From assembly GCA_963722575.1 (NCBI GenBank), contig CAVRNR010000005.1:682001-746000 (forward strand): a DNA stretch of 64,000 nucleotides, written 5' to 3'. Positions 52,138 through 61,125 of this stretch are shown here, piece by piece; the first letter of the stretch is position 1; every line of letters begins with the position of its first letter. The translations under genes were made by a program, and so were the position numbers. The notes beneath the pieces are model-generated. The model did not search any database and was not told the DNA's origin. It saw only the letters and a list, made by a program, of their open reading frames with translations. This DNA comes from Fen-178 sp963722575 (GTDB taxonomy: Bacteria > Acidobacteriota > Terriglobia > Bryobacterales > Bryobacteraceae).

Positions 52138-53694
52138 ATGCGCCACAAGCAATCCCAAAGGCCCGCGCCCGCCATCGCCACCCCGCCCCCCAAAACGTCG
52201 CGCAGCAACGCCCTGGCCGCCGTCGCCGCCATCTTCGCGGCGTATGCCGCGGCGTTGCTCTATGCCCAAGGCCGGACGCCTCCCGGCCTCAATAACGACG
52301 TCGCCGAGGAAGCTCTGCGGGCTATTTACCTCGTCCAGGGACATCACTTCGAAGTCATCACCTTCGCCGTGGGTCGCTCGGCCGAAACTCTCTATCTCTA
52401 CCTGGTGGGCGGCATGATCCAGTTATTCGGACGATCCATCCTCCCCATCCAACTGGTGAGTTGGATCTTTGCCCTGGCGTGCATTTGGCTGGTGTGGAAA
52501 CTGGTCGAATGCGTCACCGGTACCGTGCCCGCCTGGGTTCCCGTCCTGGCCTCGGCTTCTTCCATCTGGCTCTTCCACTACGCCATGGCCGGACTGCGCG
52601 CCATCGCCGCTCCCGTCTTCCTCGGTGTGTTCGCCCTTCTGCTCGATCGCGTGGAGCGCGGGGCCCATCGCAACATCGCCCTGTTGTGCGGAGCCGTGCT
52701 CGGGTTGAGCATCTACGCTTACACGTCGGCCCGCCTGCTGCCTGTCGCCTTCGTTCTGTACGCGGCCTTCCGCCTGTCCCGGAACTGGCGCGGCAAAGCG
52801 GCTCTGCTGCGCTCCTACGGCGCCATCCTGGCCGGCGCGCTCGTAGTCTCGATTCCCAATCTCATCTTCTTTCTCCAGCGGCCTGGAGACTTCCTCTCCC
52901 GCGGAAGCTACGTCCTCCGCGGAACCGGCGGCGACTGGGTGGTCAACATGATCCGGACCGCTTTCCTGCCCTTCTACTACCCCCAGTCTTATCTCCACAA
53001 CGGTAATTTCGATTTCGACACGGTCAGCGCCGCACTCACGCTCTACGGCTTCCACCCCGTTCACCCCGTCCTCGCCATTGCCCTGCTCATCGGCCTGACC
53101 CGGGTGAAGCGCTGGATCGCGCGGCCCGTGGCGGCCTACCTCGCCGCCGTCTGGCTGACCGCGATCCCAACTCTGGGATTCGCCGGACCCAGCCTGACCC
53201 GCCTGTTAATCCTCCTGCCCGTCTATCTGGTGTTCGCCGCGCTCGGAATTGGCTTTGTTCTCGAGAAACGCGCCGCCTTGTGGATTCCCGTGCTCCTGGT
53301 GATGTTGTTTGCCGGAATTCAAGATAGTTACGAGTACACCTCGGCGTCCGGCCCGAACTTCGAAGCGTATTCCTACTATTTCAACCCCGCCGCGACCGCC
53401 ATCGGCCAGACCGCCCATGCTCTGGGTTCTCAGGGCAAACGCGTCCTCTCAATCGTATCCAGGGACGCCAGCGTGGTGAAGTATTTCACCGGCGGCCAGC
53501 CCGCGCTCCAGAGAATCACCGAATTCTACCAGCGCCCTCTCGACCCCGCCCAACTCCTCTTGGACGAATTCCGCCCGGACCTGCTGCTCGTCGAAAACAC
53601 TCCCGCCTTCCAGCCTTTCACCTCACGCCTGCCCCCCGATCTCGTCCTCGCCCGCACCCGGGACTACTACGAAGTCAGATCGTCATCGCGGTGA
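52138..53694 (+). CDS. ArnT/PMT-like membrane glycosyltransferase (GT-C fold)
   Basis: A 518-aa membrane protein with about 11 helices. The first periplasmic loop has PPGLNNDVAEEALRAIYLVQG, with paired acids after the first helix as in GT39/ArnT-type dolichyl- or undecaprenyl-phosphate sugar users; the family's aromatic helix region is LAGALVVSIPNLIFFLQRPG. The C-terminal 120 residues form a soluble domain (GKRVLSIVSRDASVVKYF). Acceptors may be lipid A, glycans or proteins. It ends convergently, overlapping the SDR gene by 20 bases. Confidence 0.78.
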   Translation: MRHKQSQRPAPAIATPPPKTSRSNALAAVAAIFAAYAAALLYAQGRTPPGLNNDVAEEALRAIYLVQGHHFEVITFAVGRSAETLYLYLVGGMIQLFGRSILPIQLVSWIFALACIWLVWKLVECVTGTVPAWVPVLASASSIWLFHYAMAGLRAIAAPVFLGVFALLLDRVERGAHRNIALLCGAVLGLSIYAYTSARLLPVAFVLYAAFRLSRNWRGKAALLRSYGAILAGALVVSIPNLIFFLQRPGDFLSRGSYVLRGTGGDWVVNMIRTAFLPFYYPQSYLHNGNFDFDTVSAALTLYGFHPVHPVLAIALLIGLTRVKRWIARPVAAYLAAVWLTAIPTLGFAGPSLTRLLILLPVYLVFAALGIGFVLEKRAALWIPVLLVMLFAGIQDSYEYTSASGPNFEAYSYYFNPAATAIGQTAHALGSQGKRVLSIVSRDASVVKYFTGGQPALQRITEFYQRPLDPAQLLLDEFRPDLLLVENTPAFQPFTSRLPPDLVLARTRDYYEVRSSSR

Positions 53695-54451
53695 ACCCGC
53701 CGTCCACGCGCAGAATCGACCCCGTCACAAACGAAGCCGCTTGCGGCGATGCCAGGTAGATCGCCGCTCCCACCAGCTCGGAACTTTCCCCGAACCGCTT
53801 CATCGGCGTGTGCCCCATGATGCTGGCCACGCGTTCTTCGGTCAGTATCTTGCGGTTCTGCTCGGCCGGGAAGAACCCCGGCAGGATGGCATTCACCCGC
53901 ACGTTGTGCGGCGCCCATTCCCGCGCCAGGAACTGCGTGATCTGGTTCACCCCCCCCTTGGTCACCGAGTAAGTGAACACCTTCGACAGCGGCGGTCCGG
54001 ACGAAGCCGACGAAATGTTGATGATGGAGCCGCCATGGCCCGCATCCACCATGGCCTTGCCGAACACCTGGCACGCCAGAAACACGCTCTTCAAATTGAT
54101 GTCGATGATGCGCTGCCATTCCGCTTCGCCGATCTCGAAGAACGGCGTGGCGGAGTTCACCCCCGCCGCATTGAGGAGCGTATCCACGTGCCCGAAGCGT
54201 TCGAGCACCACGCCCAGAGCCTTCTCCAGATCGGCCTTGCTGGTGGCATCGCACTGGATGCCGATGGCCTGCCGCCCCAGCCCCGCAATGGCGGTCGCGC
54301 GCGCTTCCGCGGCTTCCGCAAACACATCCAGGATGGCGATATCGGCCCCCGCCTGCGCCAGCCCCGTCGCCATGGCCCCCGCGAGGACACCGCCTCCTCC
54401 GATCACCACCGCCACTTGGCCGGCTAGAGAGAATAGTGCGTCTTCAGACAT
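53675..54451 (-). CDS. SDR family oxidoreductase
   Basis: A 258-aa classical short-chain dehydrogenase using NAD(P). Cofactor loop VVIGGGGVLAGAMATGLA (a GGGG-x3-G variant of TGxxxGxG), LLNAAGVNS for NNAG, catalytic S in NISSASS, Y-x3-K in YSVTKGG, and the C-terminal SFVTGSILRVDGGFTAM typical of the family. The best general resemblance is to D-mannonate oxidoreductase/gluconate dehydrogenase-like enzymes, so a sugar acid or polyol substrate is possible but unproved. Confidence 0.9.
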   Translation of the reverse strand: MSEDALFSLAGQVAVVIGGGGVLAGAMATGLAQAGADIAILDVFAEAAEARATAIAGLGRQAIGIQCDATSKADLEKALGVVLERFGHVDTLLNAAGVNSATPFFEIGEAEWQRIIDINLKSVFLACQVFGKAMVDAGHGGSIINISSASSGPPLSKVFTYSVTKGGVNQITQFLAREWAPHNVRVNAILPGFFPAEQNRKILTEERVASIMGHTPMKRFGESSELVGAAIYLASPQAASFVTGSILRVDGGFTAMTI

Positions 54452-54500
54452 ATCTAAATGTTATCAGCTTGCGAGCCTGTGCCTCAGATCCGCAATCGAT

Positions 54501-54693
54501 ATTCGACGCGGAGACGCAGGGACGCGGAGAAAAACGCGGAGAAGAACAAACCTCAAAAGATTCGTGCCCCATTACGCGAATCCCTCGCTAACACCGCGTG
54601 TCTCCGCTTCCTCCGCGCTCTCAGGTCTTGACCTAATTCTCCTTATTTCTTCTCCGCGTCCTCCTCCGCGTCTCCGCGTCTCCGCGTCGAAAT
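54501..54693. repeat. Repeat B (MITE-like), complete copy
   Basis: About 193 bases. Left end ATTCGACGCGGAGACGC, right end GTCTCCGCGTCGAAAT, mutually inverted. Middle carries CTCCGCTTCCTCCGCGCTC and the TTGACCTAATTCTCCTT core. It fills the gap between the SDR gene and the radical SAM gene. Confidence 0.8.
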
Positions 54694-54718
54694 GAAACCC
54701 GACGCACCCGACCCCCCC

Positions 54719-55786
54719 TCAGTCCGTCACCGCCTCCGCCAGATGAGGTTCATACACGCACCGCGGATCTTCCGCCAGAAAGTCCCCCGTCAGCGCGTAG
54801 GCCCGCGAGCGCGACCCCCCGCAGATGTTCCGGTATTCGCAGATGCCGCACTTGCCATGGCGCTGGCTGGTATCGCGCAGGCTCCGGAACAGGTCCGAGT
54901 TCCGGTAGACGTCGGTGAGCGAATCGTTGAGCACGTTGCCCCCGCTCACCGGGAAAAATCCGCTCGGAAAAATCTCGCCGGTGTGCGACACGAACACGAA
55001 CCCCTTGCCGTCGCTCACCCCCGCCGTGCGCCACGCCACGCCCTTGGCGTTGGGGTTCTCCGTGACCCCGTGCTCCGCCTTGATCCGCTGCGCCACGTAG
55101 CGCCGGTAGTGCATGGCCTCGGTGGTCTTCACGCCGAACGGCGCGGTCTTGGAAAGCTCGTACATGAACTCGAACACCTGCTCATATTCCGGCGCCAGCA
55201 GATCGTCGCCTTCCTCCGCCCGCCCGGTCACGATCAGGAAGAACAGGCTCCACATCCTGGTCCGCACCTCTTTGGCGATCTCCGCCACCTCCGCCAGGCG
55301 CCCCATGTTCCGCCGCGTCACCGTGGTCTGAAGCTGCGTGTCGAGCCCGATATCGCGCGCATGACGCAGCGCGAACATGGCGCGGTCGAACGTCCCCGGA
55401 ATGCCCCGGAACTCGTCGTGCGTGGCCGCGTCCGGCCCGTCCAGGCTGATGGCCATGCGGGTGATGCCCGCCGCCTGGAAGTCCTCGATCGCTTCCGCCG
55501 TCAGCAGCGGCGTCGCGCTCGGGGTCACGTTGGTGCGCAGACCGATCTTGACGCTGTAGCGGATCAAATCGTAGAGGTCCGGCCGCTTCAGCGGGTCGCC
55601 GCCGGTGAACACCATCAGCGGCTCCCCGAAGGAGCGAATCTCATCCAGCAGCCGGTATCCCTGTTCCGTGCTCAGTTCGGCCGGATTCCGCTCCGATTGC
55701 GCCGACGCCCGGCAATGCACGCACGCCAGGTCGCACGCCTGCGTCACTTCCCAGATCACCAGCATCGGTGCTTGATCGAAGTTCAT
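54719..55786 (-). CDS. Radical SAM/SPASM domain protein
   Basis: A 355-aa radical SAM enzyme. The SAM-binding iron-sulfur cluster is C18-x3-C22-x2-C25 (TQACDLACVHCRA); VFTGGDPLKRPDL is the GGE-like motif (here GGDP), and ISLDGPDAATHDEFRG is the next conserved segment. The C-terminal SPASM-type cysteines are in GKCGICEYRNICGG and DPRCVYEP, with an upstream set near VSHTGEIFPSGF, so one or two auxiliary clusters are likely. The sequence resembles the AhbD/NirJ-like and TIGR04053-like groups that modify haem precursors or peptides. ATG 55786 follows GGAGACTGG. No precursor peptide gene is visible nearby. Confidence 0.88.
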   Translation of the reverse strand: MNFDQAPMLVIWEVTQACDLACVHCRASAQSERNPAELSTEQGYRLLDEIRSFGEPLMVFTGGDPLKRPDLYDLIRYSVKIGLRTNVTPSATPLLTAEAIEDFQAAGITRMAISLDGPDAATHDEFRGIPGTFDRAMFALRHARDIGLDTQLQTTVTRRNMGRLAEVAEIAKEVRTRMWSLFFLIVTGRAEEGDDLLAPEYEQVFEFMYELSKTAPFGVKTTEAMHYRRYVAQRIKAEHGVTENPNAKGVAWRTAGVSDGKGFVFVSHTGEIFPSGFFPVSGGNVLNDSLTDVYRNSDLFRSLRDTSQRHGKCGICEYRNICGGSRSRAYALTGDFLAEDPRCVYEPHLAEAVTD

Positions 55787-55847
55787 CCAGTCTCCAGTCT
55801 GAGCGTAATTCAATTGTATTTCAACGCGCCGGAAGTTTCCATGGCCC

Positions 55848-55985
55848 GTGGGGCAGATTGTCAATCTGCGGCGGATTGTCAATCCGCCCCCCCCGCCCTT
55901 CTACGCCCCCGTTTGCGCCTTGCCGCTCTGTGGGGCAGGTTTTTAGGGGTACCCCCTGGGTCCGGCCGATTGTCAATCCGCCCGG
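55848..55985. repeat. Hairpin repeat family A, two copies
   Basis: Copy one starts at 55848 (CAGATTGTCAATCTG, then GGCGGATTGTCAATCCGCC). Copy two starts at 55930 and is of the AGGGGTACCCCCT subtype ending in GATTGTCAATCCGCC. The pair lies between the divergent radical SAM and tmk genes. Confidence 0.85.
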
Positions 55986-56008
55986 CCCCGTTACAATGGA
56001 AGGTTCCC

Positions 56009-56647
56009 ATGGCAACCCGCGGTCTGTTCATCACCTTCGAGGGCATGGATGGTTCCGGCAAGACCACCCAGATGCACCGCCTCGCCGCCCGCCTGCGCGC
56101 CCTGGGCCGCACCGTGCTCGAAACCGCCGAGCCCGGCGGCACGCCCATCGGCATGAAGATCCGCCGCATCCTGCTCGATGCCGCCAACCAGGAACTCAGC
56201 CCCACCACCGAAGTGCTGCTCTATTTCGCCTCCCGCTCCCAGAATGTGGATGAGTGGATCGCCTCCGCCCTCGATCGCGGCGAAATCGTCCTCGCCGACC
56301 GCTTCACGGATTCCTCCCTCGTCTATCAGGGCTGCGGCCGCAACCTCGGCGAGGATACCATCCTCGCGCTCGAACGCATCGCCTGCCGCGGCCTCAAGCC
56401 CAATCTCACCTTGCTGGTCGATATCGACGCCGAAACCAGCCTCGCCCGCGCCCGTGCCCGTAATCTGGCGCAGCCCCACTGCGAAACCCGCATGGACGAC
56501 CAATCCATCGAATTCCACCGAAAAGTTTACGAAGCCTATCACGCGCTGGCCGCCCGCGAGCCCGAGCGCGTCAAGCTGGTCGACGGCCGCGCCGATGTGG
56601 ATGCCATCGAGCGCCAGGTCTGGAGCATCGTCAGCGCCTATGTTTGA
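56009..56647 (+). CDS. tmk: dTMP kinase
   Basis: Phosphorylates dTMP to dTDP for DNA synthesis. 212 aa; P-loop FEGMDGSGKTTQ (10-21), ETAEPGGTPIG (DRX-type substrate loop), DRFTDSSLVYQG, and LVDIDAETSLARARAR with a lid arginine cluster. GGAAGG precedes ATG 56009. It overlaps holB by 8 bases, the common tmk-holB pairing. Confidence 0.96.
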   Translation: MATRGLFITFEGMDGSGKTTQMHRLAARLRALGRTVLETAEPGGTPIGMKIRRILLDAANQELSPTTEVLLYFASRSQNVDEWIASALDRGEIVLADRFTDSSLVYQGCGRNLGEDTILALERIACRGLKPNLTLLVDIDAETSLARARARNLAQPHCETRMDDQSIEFHRKVYEAYHALAAREPERVKLVDGRADVDAIERQVWSIVSAYV

Positions 56648-57665
56648 CAACTTCTGGGGCAACCCGCACGTCACCCGCGCGCTCGAGCGGATGATCGCGC
56701 ACGAGCGCCTCGCCCAGACCCTGCTCTTCTCCGGTCCCGAGGGCGTCGGCAAAGCCACCCTCGCCCGCCGCCTGGCCGCCCGCCTGCTCGGCCGCCCCGA
56801 GCGCATCGAAGAGGACGACCTCAGCCTGCCGCACAACCTCGAGACCGTCGCCGCCCGCGAGAAATGGTCCGCCGACAAGCGCAACGAGGACCCGCTGCTC
56901 TTTTCCACCCACCCCGATTTCGTCACCTTCGCCCCCGATGGCCCGCTCCGCCAGATCTCCATCCAGCAGACCCGCCTCATCAAGGACCGCGCTCAGTACC
57001 TGCCCCACAAGGGCAGCCGCCGCGTCTTCCTCATCGATCGCGTGGACCGCGCCAACGACCAGGCCGCCAATTCCCTGCTCAAAACCCTCGAGGAGCCGCC
57101 GCCCCACTTGATCCTCGTCATGACCGCCGAAAACGCCTACGACCTGCTGCCCACCATCCGCTCGCGCGCCGTGCCCTTCCACTTCTCCCCGCTCTCCCGC
57201 GATCAGATGGAGCAGTTCGCCGCCTCGCGCCAGTTGGACCAGCCCGAGCGCCGCGTGGCCCTGGCCGCCGGCAGTCCCGGCCTGGCCGTTTCGCTCGACA
57301 TTGAGGCCCATGACAAGCGCCGCGCCGCCATGCTGGCGCTCGTCAAAGTGGCCGCCAACCTGGCGCCCTTCGGCTCCTGGGTTTCGGTTTCCGAGGCCAT
57401 CGGACGCAGCAAGAGCGAGAGGCTCGATCTGCATCTCAATGTGCTCTACGAACTGCTGCGCGACCTGCTGATCCTGCGCCAGGGCGGCGGCGAAATCCGC
57501 AACCAGGATATCCGCGGCGAGCTCCAGGCGCTCGCCGCCAAACTCTCATTTCCCTGGATTCGCAAGGCCGTCTCCCAGGTGGATGAAATCTCCCGCCTCA
57601 TCCGCCGCAACATTCAGAAGACCATCGCCCTCGATGCGCTGATCGCCGGGCTGCGTGCAGCGTGA
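56640..57665 (+). CDS. holB: DNA polymerase III subunit delta'
   Basis: Clamp-loader subunit; 341 aa. AAA+ core with the Walker A-like LLFSGPEGVGKATLARRL and sensor/SRC region NSLLKTLEEPPPHLILVMTAE, IRSRAVPFHF. The zinc-binding cysteines of the long DnaX/HolB group are absent, replaced by an acidic stretch. The start ATG lies inside the end of tmk, and its stop overlaps the next start (TGATG). Confidence 0.92.
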   Translation: MFDNFWGNPHVTRALERMIAHERLAQTLLFSGPEGVGKATLARRLAARLLGRPERIEEDDLSLPHNLETVAAREKWSADKRNEDPLLFSTHPDFVTFAPDGPLRQISIQQTRLIKDRAQYLPHKGSRRVFLIDRVDRANDQAANSLLKTLEEPPPHLILVMTAENAYDLLPTIRSRAVPFHFSPLSRDQMEQFAASRQLDQPERRVALAAGSPGLAVSLDIEAHDKRRAAMLALVKVAANLAPFGSWVSVSEAIGRSKSERLDLHLNVLYELLRDLLILRQGGGEIRNQDIRGELQALAAKLSFPWIRKAVSQVDEISRLIRRNIQKTIALDALIAGLRAA

Positions 57666-59452
57666 TGGCCCGATTCCTCCTCCTCTGCTCTTTTGCATTT
57701 TCTATCTGCCTGGCGCAGCAGCCGCCGGCCGCGCCCGCCCGCCACGACACCGTCGTCGTCACCGGCACTTATGAGCCTCTCTCCATCGAGGAAATCGACC
57801 GCTCGGTGACCCTGCTTCCGGCCCGCGTCATGGAACTGCTGCTCAACTCGCTGGCGGATCTGCTGCAACTCGATCCCTCGCTCGACTTGCAGGAACGCGC
57901 TCCCGATGGCGTGCAAACCGATCTCTCCATCCGCGGCGCGAGTTTCGAGCAAACCCTCGTACTGCTCAATGGCCTGCGGCTGAACGACGTGCAAACCGGC
58001 CATCACAATATGGATATCCCCGTGCCGCTCGATTCCGTGGAACGGGTCGAGGTGCTGCGTGGATCGGGTTCCGCCATGTACGGTTCGGACGCCTCCGGCG
58101 GCGTGGTCAATGTGATTACCGCGCCCCCCGAGGGTCTCGAGCTGCGCCTGCGGACGGCCGTGGGAAACGATGGCATCAACCAGCAGCGCGTCTCCCTTTC
58201 CGATACCTTCGGAAACCTCTCCGAGCAACTCTCCTTCGCCCGCGATTTTTCTTCCGGCTTCATGCCCAATCGCGACTATCGAAACTCGCAACTGGCTTCT
58301 TCCACGCACCTGGTCACCGCGTGGGGCGCCACCGATCTCACCCTGGCCTACATGGATCACCCCTTCGGCGCCGCCGGTTTCTACGGCGACTATCCGTCCT
58401 GGGAAGACACGAAAACCTGGTGGGCGGGTTTCCAGCAGGCGCTCGGAAAGAAGACCACCGCCAGCTTTGCCTACCGGCGCCATAGCGACCTTTTCGTTTT
58501 GTTCCGCGACGATCCTTCGATTTATACCAACCACCACGCCGACGAAAGCCAACAACTGGCCGTCCGCCGAACCGAGACCGTGGCTACCGGGACCAACGTC
58601 TACTACGGCGTCGAGGCGCTCCACGAATCCATCGTCAGCAATAATCTGGGAACTCATGCGCGCAGCCGCGGCGCCGCATATGCAGACGTGGATTTCCGCG
58701 CGCTCCGGCGGTTTTCGCTGTCTCTCTCGGCGCGCGAGGAGATCTATCGGAATTTTGCCGCAACCCTCTGCCCCACTATTGCCGGCGGCGTCTGGCTTTC
58801 CGCGAAGCTGAAATTCCGCTCCTCCGCCAGCCGCGCATTCCGCGTGCCCACCTATACCGACCTCTATTACAACGATCCCGTCAACCATGGCAATCCCTAC
58901 CTCCAGCCGGAACGCTCCTGGAGCTACGAAGCCGGCCTCGATTGGAATCCCGGCGGCCGCCTTCGCGCCGCTGTGACGCTGTTCCAGCGCCGGGAACACA
59001 ACGGCATCGATTACTACAGCACTTCGATCGACGGCCCTTGGCAGGCTTTGAACATCGATAACCTGAAATTCACCGGCGTCGAGAGTTCGCTGCGGCTGCT
59101 CCTCACGCGCTCCCAGACGCTCGACCTCCGCTATAACTGGCTGCTGGGCGTCCAGGATACGGTTCCCATCGGCTACACCAAGTACGCCTTCAACTACCCC
59201 TCGGATTCGGCTGTCGTGGCCTGGCAGGCCAGCCTGCCGGGCGGCATCGTCGCGCGCTCGCGCTTGGCCGTCCTCAACCGCCGCGCCCGGGACCCCTACG
59301 CCCTATGGGACCTCTATCTCGCCCGGTCGCTGGGCAAAGTCCACCCCTTCATACGCGTGGCGAATATCACAAATACCGCCTATCAGGAAATCCTAGGTGT
59401 CCCGATGCCCGGCCGCGAGGCCATGATCGGCGCGGAAATCAGCGTGAAGTGA
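57665..59452 (+). CDS. TonB-dependent outer-membrane receptor (BtuB-like)
   Basis: A 595-aa outer-membrane transporter. Signal peptide at 1-18 (FLLLCSFAFSICLAQ), TonB-box-like DTVVVTGT, plug domain at about 30-150 (DLSIRGASFEQTLVLLNGLRLND, VERVEVLRGSGSAMYGSDASGG), then a 22-strand-type barrel ending in EISVK. The size and plug motif fit the BtuB/cobalamin subgroup, but the ligand is not fixed by sequence. It starts at ATG 57665 overlapping the holB stop. No TonB/ExbB genes are near. It is convergent with aroA and overlaps its 3' end by 14 bases. Confidence 0.9.
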   Translation: MARFLLLCSFAFSICLAQQPPAAPARHDTVVVTGTYEPLSIEEIDRSVTLLPARVMELLLNSLADLLQLDPSLDLQERAPDGVQTDLSIRGASFEQTLVLLNGLRLNDVQTGHHNMDIPVPLDSVERVEVLRGSGSAMYGSDASGGVVNVITAPPEGLELRLRTAVGNDGINQQRVSLSDTFGNLSEQLSFARDFSSGFMPNRDYRNSQLASSTHLVTAWGATDLTLAYMDHPFGAAGFYGDYPSWEDTKTWWAGFQQALGKKTTASFAYRRHSDLFVLFRDDPSIYTNHHADESQQLAVRRTETVATGTNVYYGVEALHESIVSNNLGTHARSRGAAYADVDFRALRRFSLSLSAREEIYRNFAATLCPTIAGGVWLSAKLKFRSSASRAFRVPTYTDLYYNDPVNHGNPYLQPERSWSYEAGLDWNPGGRLRAAVTLFQRREHNGIDYYSTSIDGPWQALNIDNLKFTGVESSLRLLLTRSQTLDLRYNWLLGVQDTVPIGYTKYAFNYPSDSAVVAWQASLPGGIVARSRLAVLNRRARDPYALWDLYLARSLGKVHPFIRVANITNTAYQEILGVPMPGREAMIGAEISVK

Positions 59453-60731
59453 TTTTTCCCAGCGTTTCCCAGAACTCCGGGAACGAAACCGATGCCGCCT
59501 CCGCTCCCCGTATGACCGATTCGCCGTCGCCGCTCAGCGCCGCCACCGCGAACGCCATTGCAATCCGGTGATCGCCAAACGAATCGAGTTCCGCCGCGCG
59601 CAATTTCTGGCGCCCGGGGACCACCATGCCATCCGGCAACTCCTCGGCCTCCACGCCCATCCGCCGCAGGTTGTCAACCACCGTGCGTATACGGTCGGTT
59701 TCCTTCACCCGCAATTCGGAGGCGTCTCTCACCGTGATCCCTTCTTCGGTGGCCGCCCCCAGCACCGCCAGCACCGGAATCTCATCGATCAGCGCCGCCG
59801 TCAGCCCGCCCGCGATCGTGCCCCCGCGCAATTCGGAATGCTCCACCAGCAGATCCCCCACCAGCTCGCCGTTGCGGCTTTCGAGATCGAGCACGCGTAT
59901 CTTCGCCCCCATCCCCATCAGAAAATCGAGCAGCGCCGAACGCGTCGGATTCAGCCCCACCCCGCGTATACCCAGCTTCGACCCCGGCAGAACGAGCGCC
60001 GCCACAATGAAGAAGGCCGCCGAAGACAGGTCCGAGGGCGCCGTCAGTTCCCGCCCCGTAAGCCGCGGCCGCCCCGTCACCGTGATCTTCCGCCGCTCCA
60101 CCGCGACCTCCGCGCCAAATTCTCGCAGTGCGATTTCAGTGTGGTCGCGCGACCGCGCCGGCTCCGTCACCGACGTTGCGCCCTCGGCAAATAGCCCCGC
60201 CAACAGCACGCACGTCTTCACCTGCGCGCTCGCCACCGGAAGCGTGTAATCGATGGCCCGCAATCGCGCGCCCTCGATTTCGAGCGGCGGAAACTCGTCC
60301 TCGCGCGCGCCGATCTTCGCTCCCATTTCCGCCAGCGGCCGCATGATCCGCCGCATAGGCCGTCGAGAAAGCGATTCATCCCCCCCGATCCTCGTGCGAA
60401 ACGGCTGTGCCGCCAGAATCCCCGACAGCATTCGAATCGTCGAGCCCGAATTCCCCGCGTCCAGATCCCCCGCCGCCCGCCGCAGCCCCTCCAGCCCCTT
60501 CCCGCGAATCGCGACTTCGGTCCCCGCGCCCTCCACCTCGATTCCCAGCGCCCTCACGCACCCCAGCGTCGATTGGCAATCCGCCCCCGTCGAATAGTTC
60601 CGTATGCGCGTCTCCCCCTCCGCGATAGCCGCGATCATCGCGTAGCGATGTGAAATCGATTTGTCCCCCGGCAGCACAATATCGCCCAAAATCGCCGCAG
60701 CCGGAGATATCTTCTCTTCGTGGTGGGGCAT
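59439..60731 (-). CDS. aroA: 3-phosphoshikimate 1-carboxyvinyltransferase (EPSP synthase)
   Basis: Joins shikimate-3-phosphate and phosphoenolpyruvate in aromatic amino-acid synthesis. 430 aa; KISPAAAILGDIVLPGDKSI with GDKSISHR, LDAGNSGSTIRML, RPMRRIMRPLAEMGA, and SFGDHRIAMAFAVAAL near the C-terminus. The family normally has the strand KISPA right at the N-terminus, so the start must be at or before ATG 60731. That ATG lies inside repeat D and gives MPHHEEKISPAA, so the repeat supplies the start codon. A tiny ParD-like frame stops 3 bases upstream of it. Confidence 0.95.
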   Translation of the reverse strand: MPHHEEKISPAAAILGDIVLPGDKSISHRYAMIAAIAEGETRIRNYSTGADCQSTLGCVRALGIEVEGAGTEVAIRGKGLEGLRRAAGDLDAGNSGSTIRMLSGILAAQPFRTRIGGDESLSRRPMRRIMRPLAEMGAKIGAREDEFPPLEIEGARLRAIDYTLPVASAQVKTCVLLAGLFAEGATSVTEPARSRDHTEIALREFGAEVAVERRKITVTGRPRLTGRELTAPSDLSSAAFFIVAALVLPGSKLGIRGVGLNPTRSALLDFLMGMGAKIRVLDLESRNGELVGDLLVEHSELRGGTIAGGLTAALIDEIPVLAVLGAATEEGITVRDASELRVKETDRIRTVVDNLRRMGVEAEELPDGMVVPGRQKLRAAELDSFGDHRIAMAFAVAALSGDGESVIRGAEAASVSFPEFWETLGKITSR

Positions 60732-60746
60732 GCTTTAGCCTGCCCT
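60722..60746. repeat. Short dispersed repeat D, copy 2
   Basis: The second 25-base copy, GGTGGGGCATGCTTTAGC and following, differing from 8371-8395 at one base. It contains the aroA start codon and the stop of the small upstream frame. Confidence 0.8.
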
Positions 60747-60848
60747 CAAAACATCCGGATCTCGCTCGATAGCGCCGAATCCGGCGTTCACCTCGGCCCG
60801 CCAAAGCCCGAGCCGCTCATCGCGTTGCTTCAGCGCGATACACTTCAT
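60735..60848 (-). CDS. Small ORF resembling the C-terminal half of a ParD-type antitoxin
   Basis: A 37-codon frame from ATG 60848 (site GAGGAG a few bases upstream) to TAA 60735. The segment ALKQRDERLGLWRAEVNAG looks like the C-terminal helix of ParD antitoxins that wraps the ParE toxin. In-frame codons before the ATG (EEIC) extend the match, but a TAG soon stops them, so the DNA-binding half is missing. An ATATT-AG-AATAT palindrome lies just upstream. No ParE toxin follows; aroA does. It may be a remnant, or a leader peptide for aroA. Confidence 0.35.
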   Translation of the reverse strand: MKCIALKQRDERLGLWRAEVNAGFGAIERDPDVLRAG

Positions 60849-61125
60849 GCATATCTCCTCGAAGATATTCTAATATGAGCGCTCCTCACCCTTCTTGACG
60901 CGACCCCTGAATCGGACTATCATCGAAAAGTCCCTTAATCGGATTTAGCGGCCCTCTTTCCCGCATATCCCGCTGGCGCGGTTTCATACGCTCGGGCCCA
61001 CATGTCTGGGGAGTCGGTGTGCCGGCCAGGAGAAACGATGATCGGTAGTTCGGCTTCCCGTCGATTGTTTATGTCCGCCCCGCCGGCGGCTTCAGCGGCG
61101 CCGGTCCTGGTTGCTTCCGATTGGG
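60849..61125. other. Spacer between the ParD-like frame and the dehydrogenase remnant
   Basis: Apart from the ATATTAGAATAT-type palindrome near 60875, I see no gene, clear promoter or repeat here. A short plus-strand frame at 61002 has no recognisable product. Confidence 0.4.
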
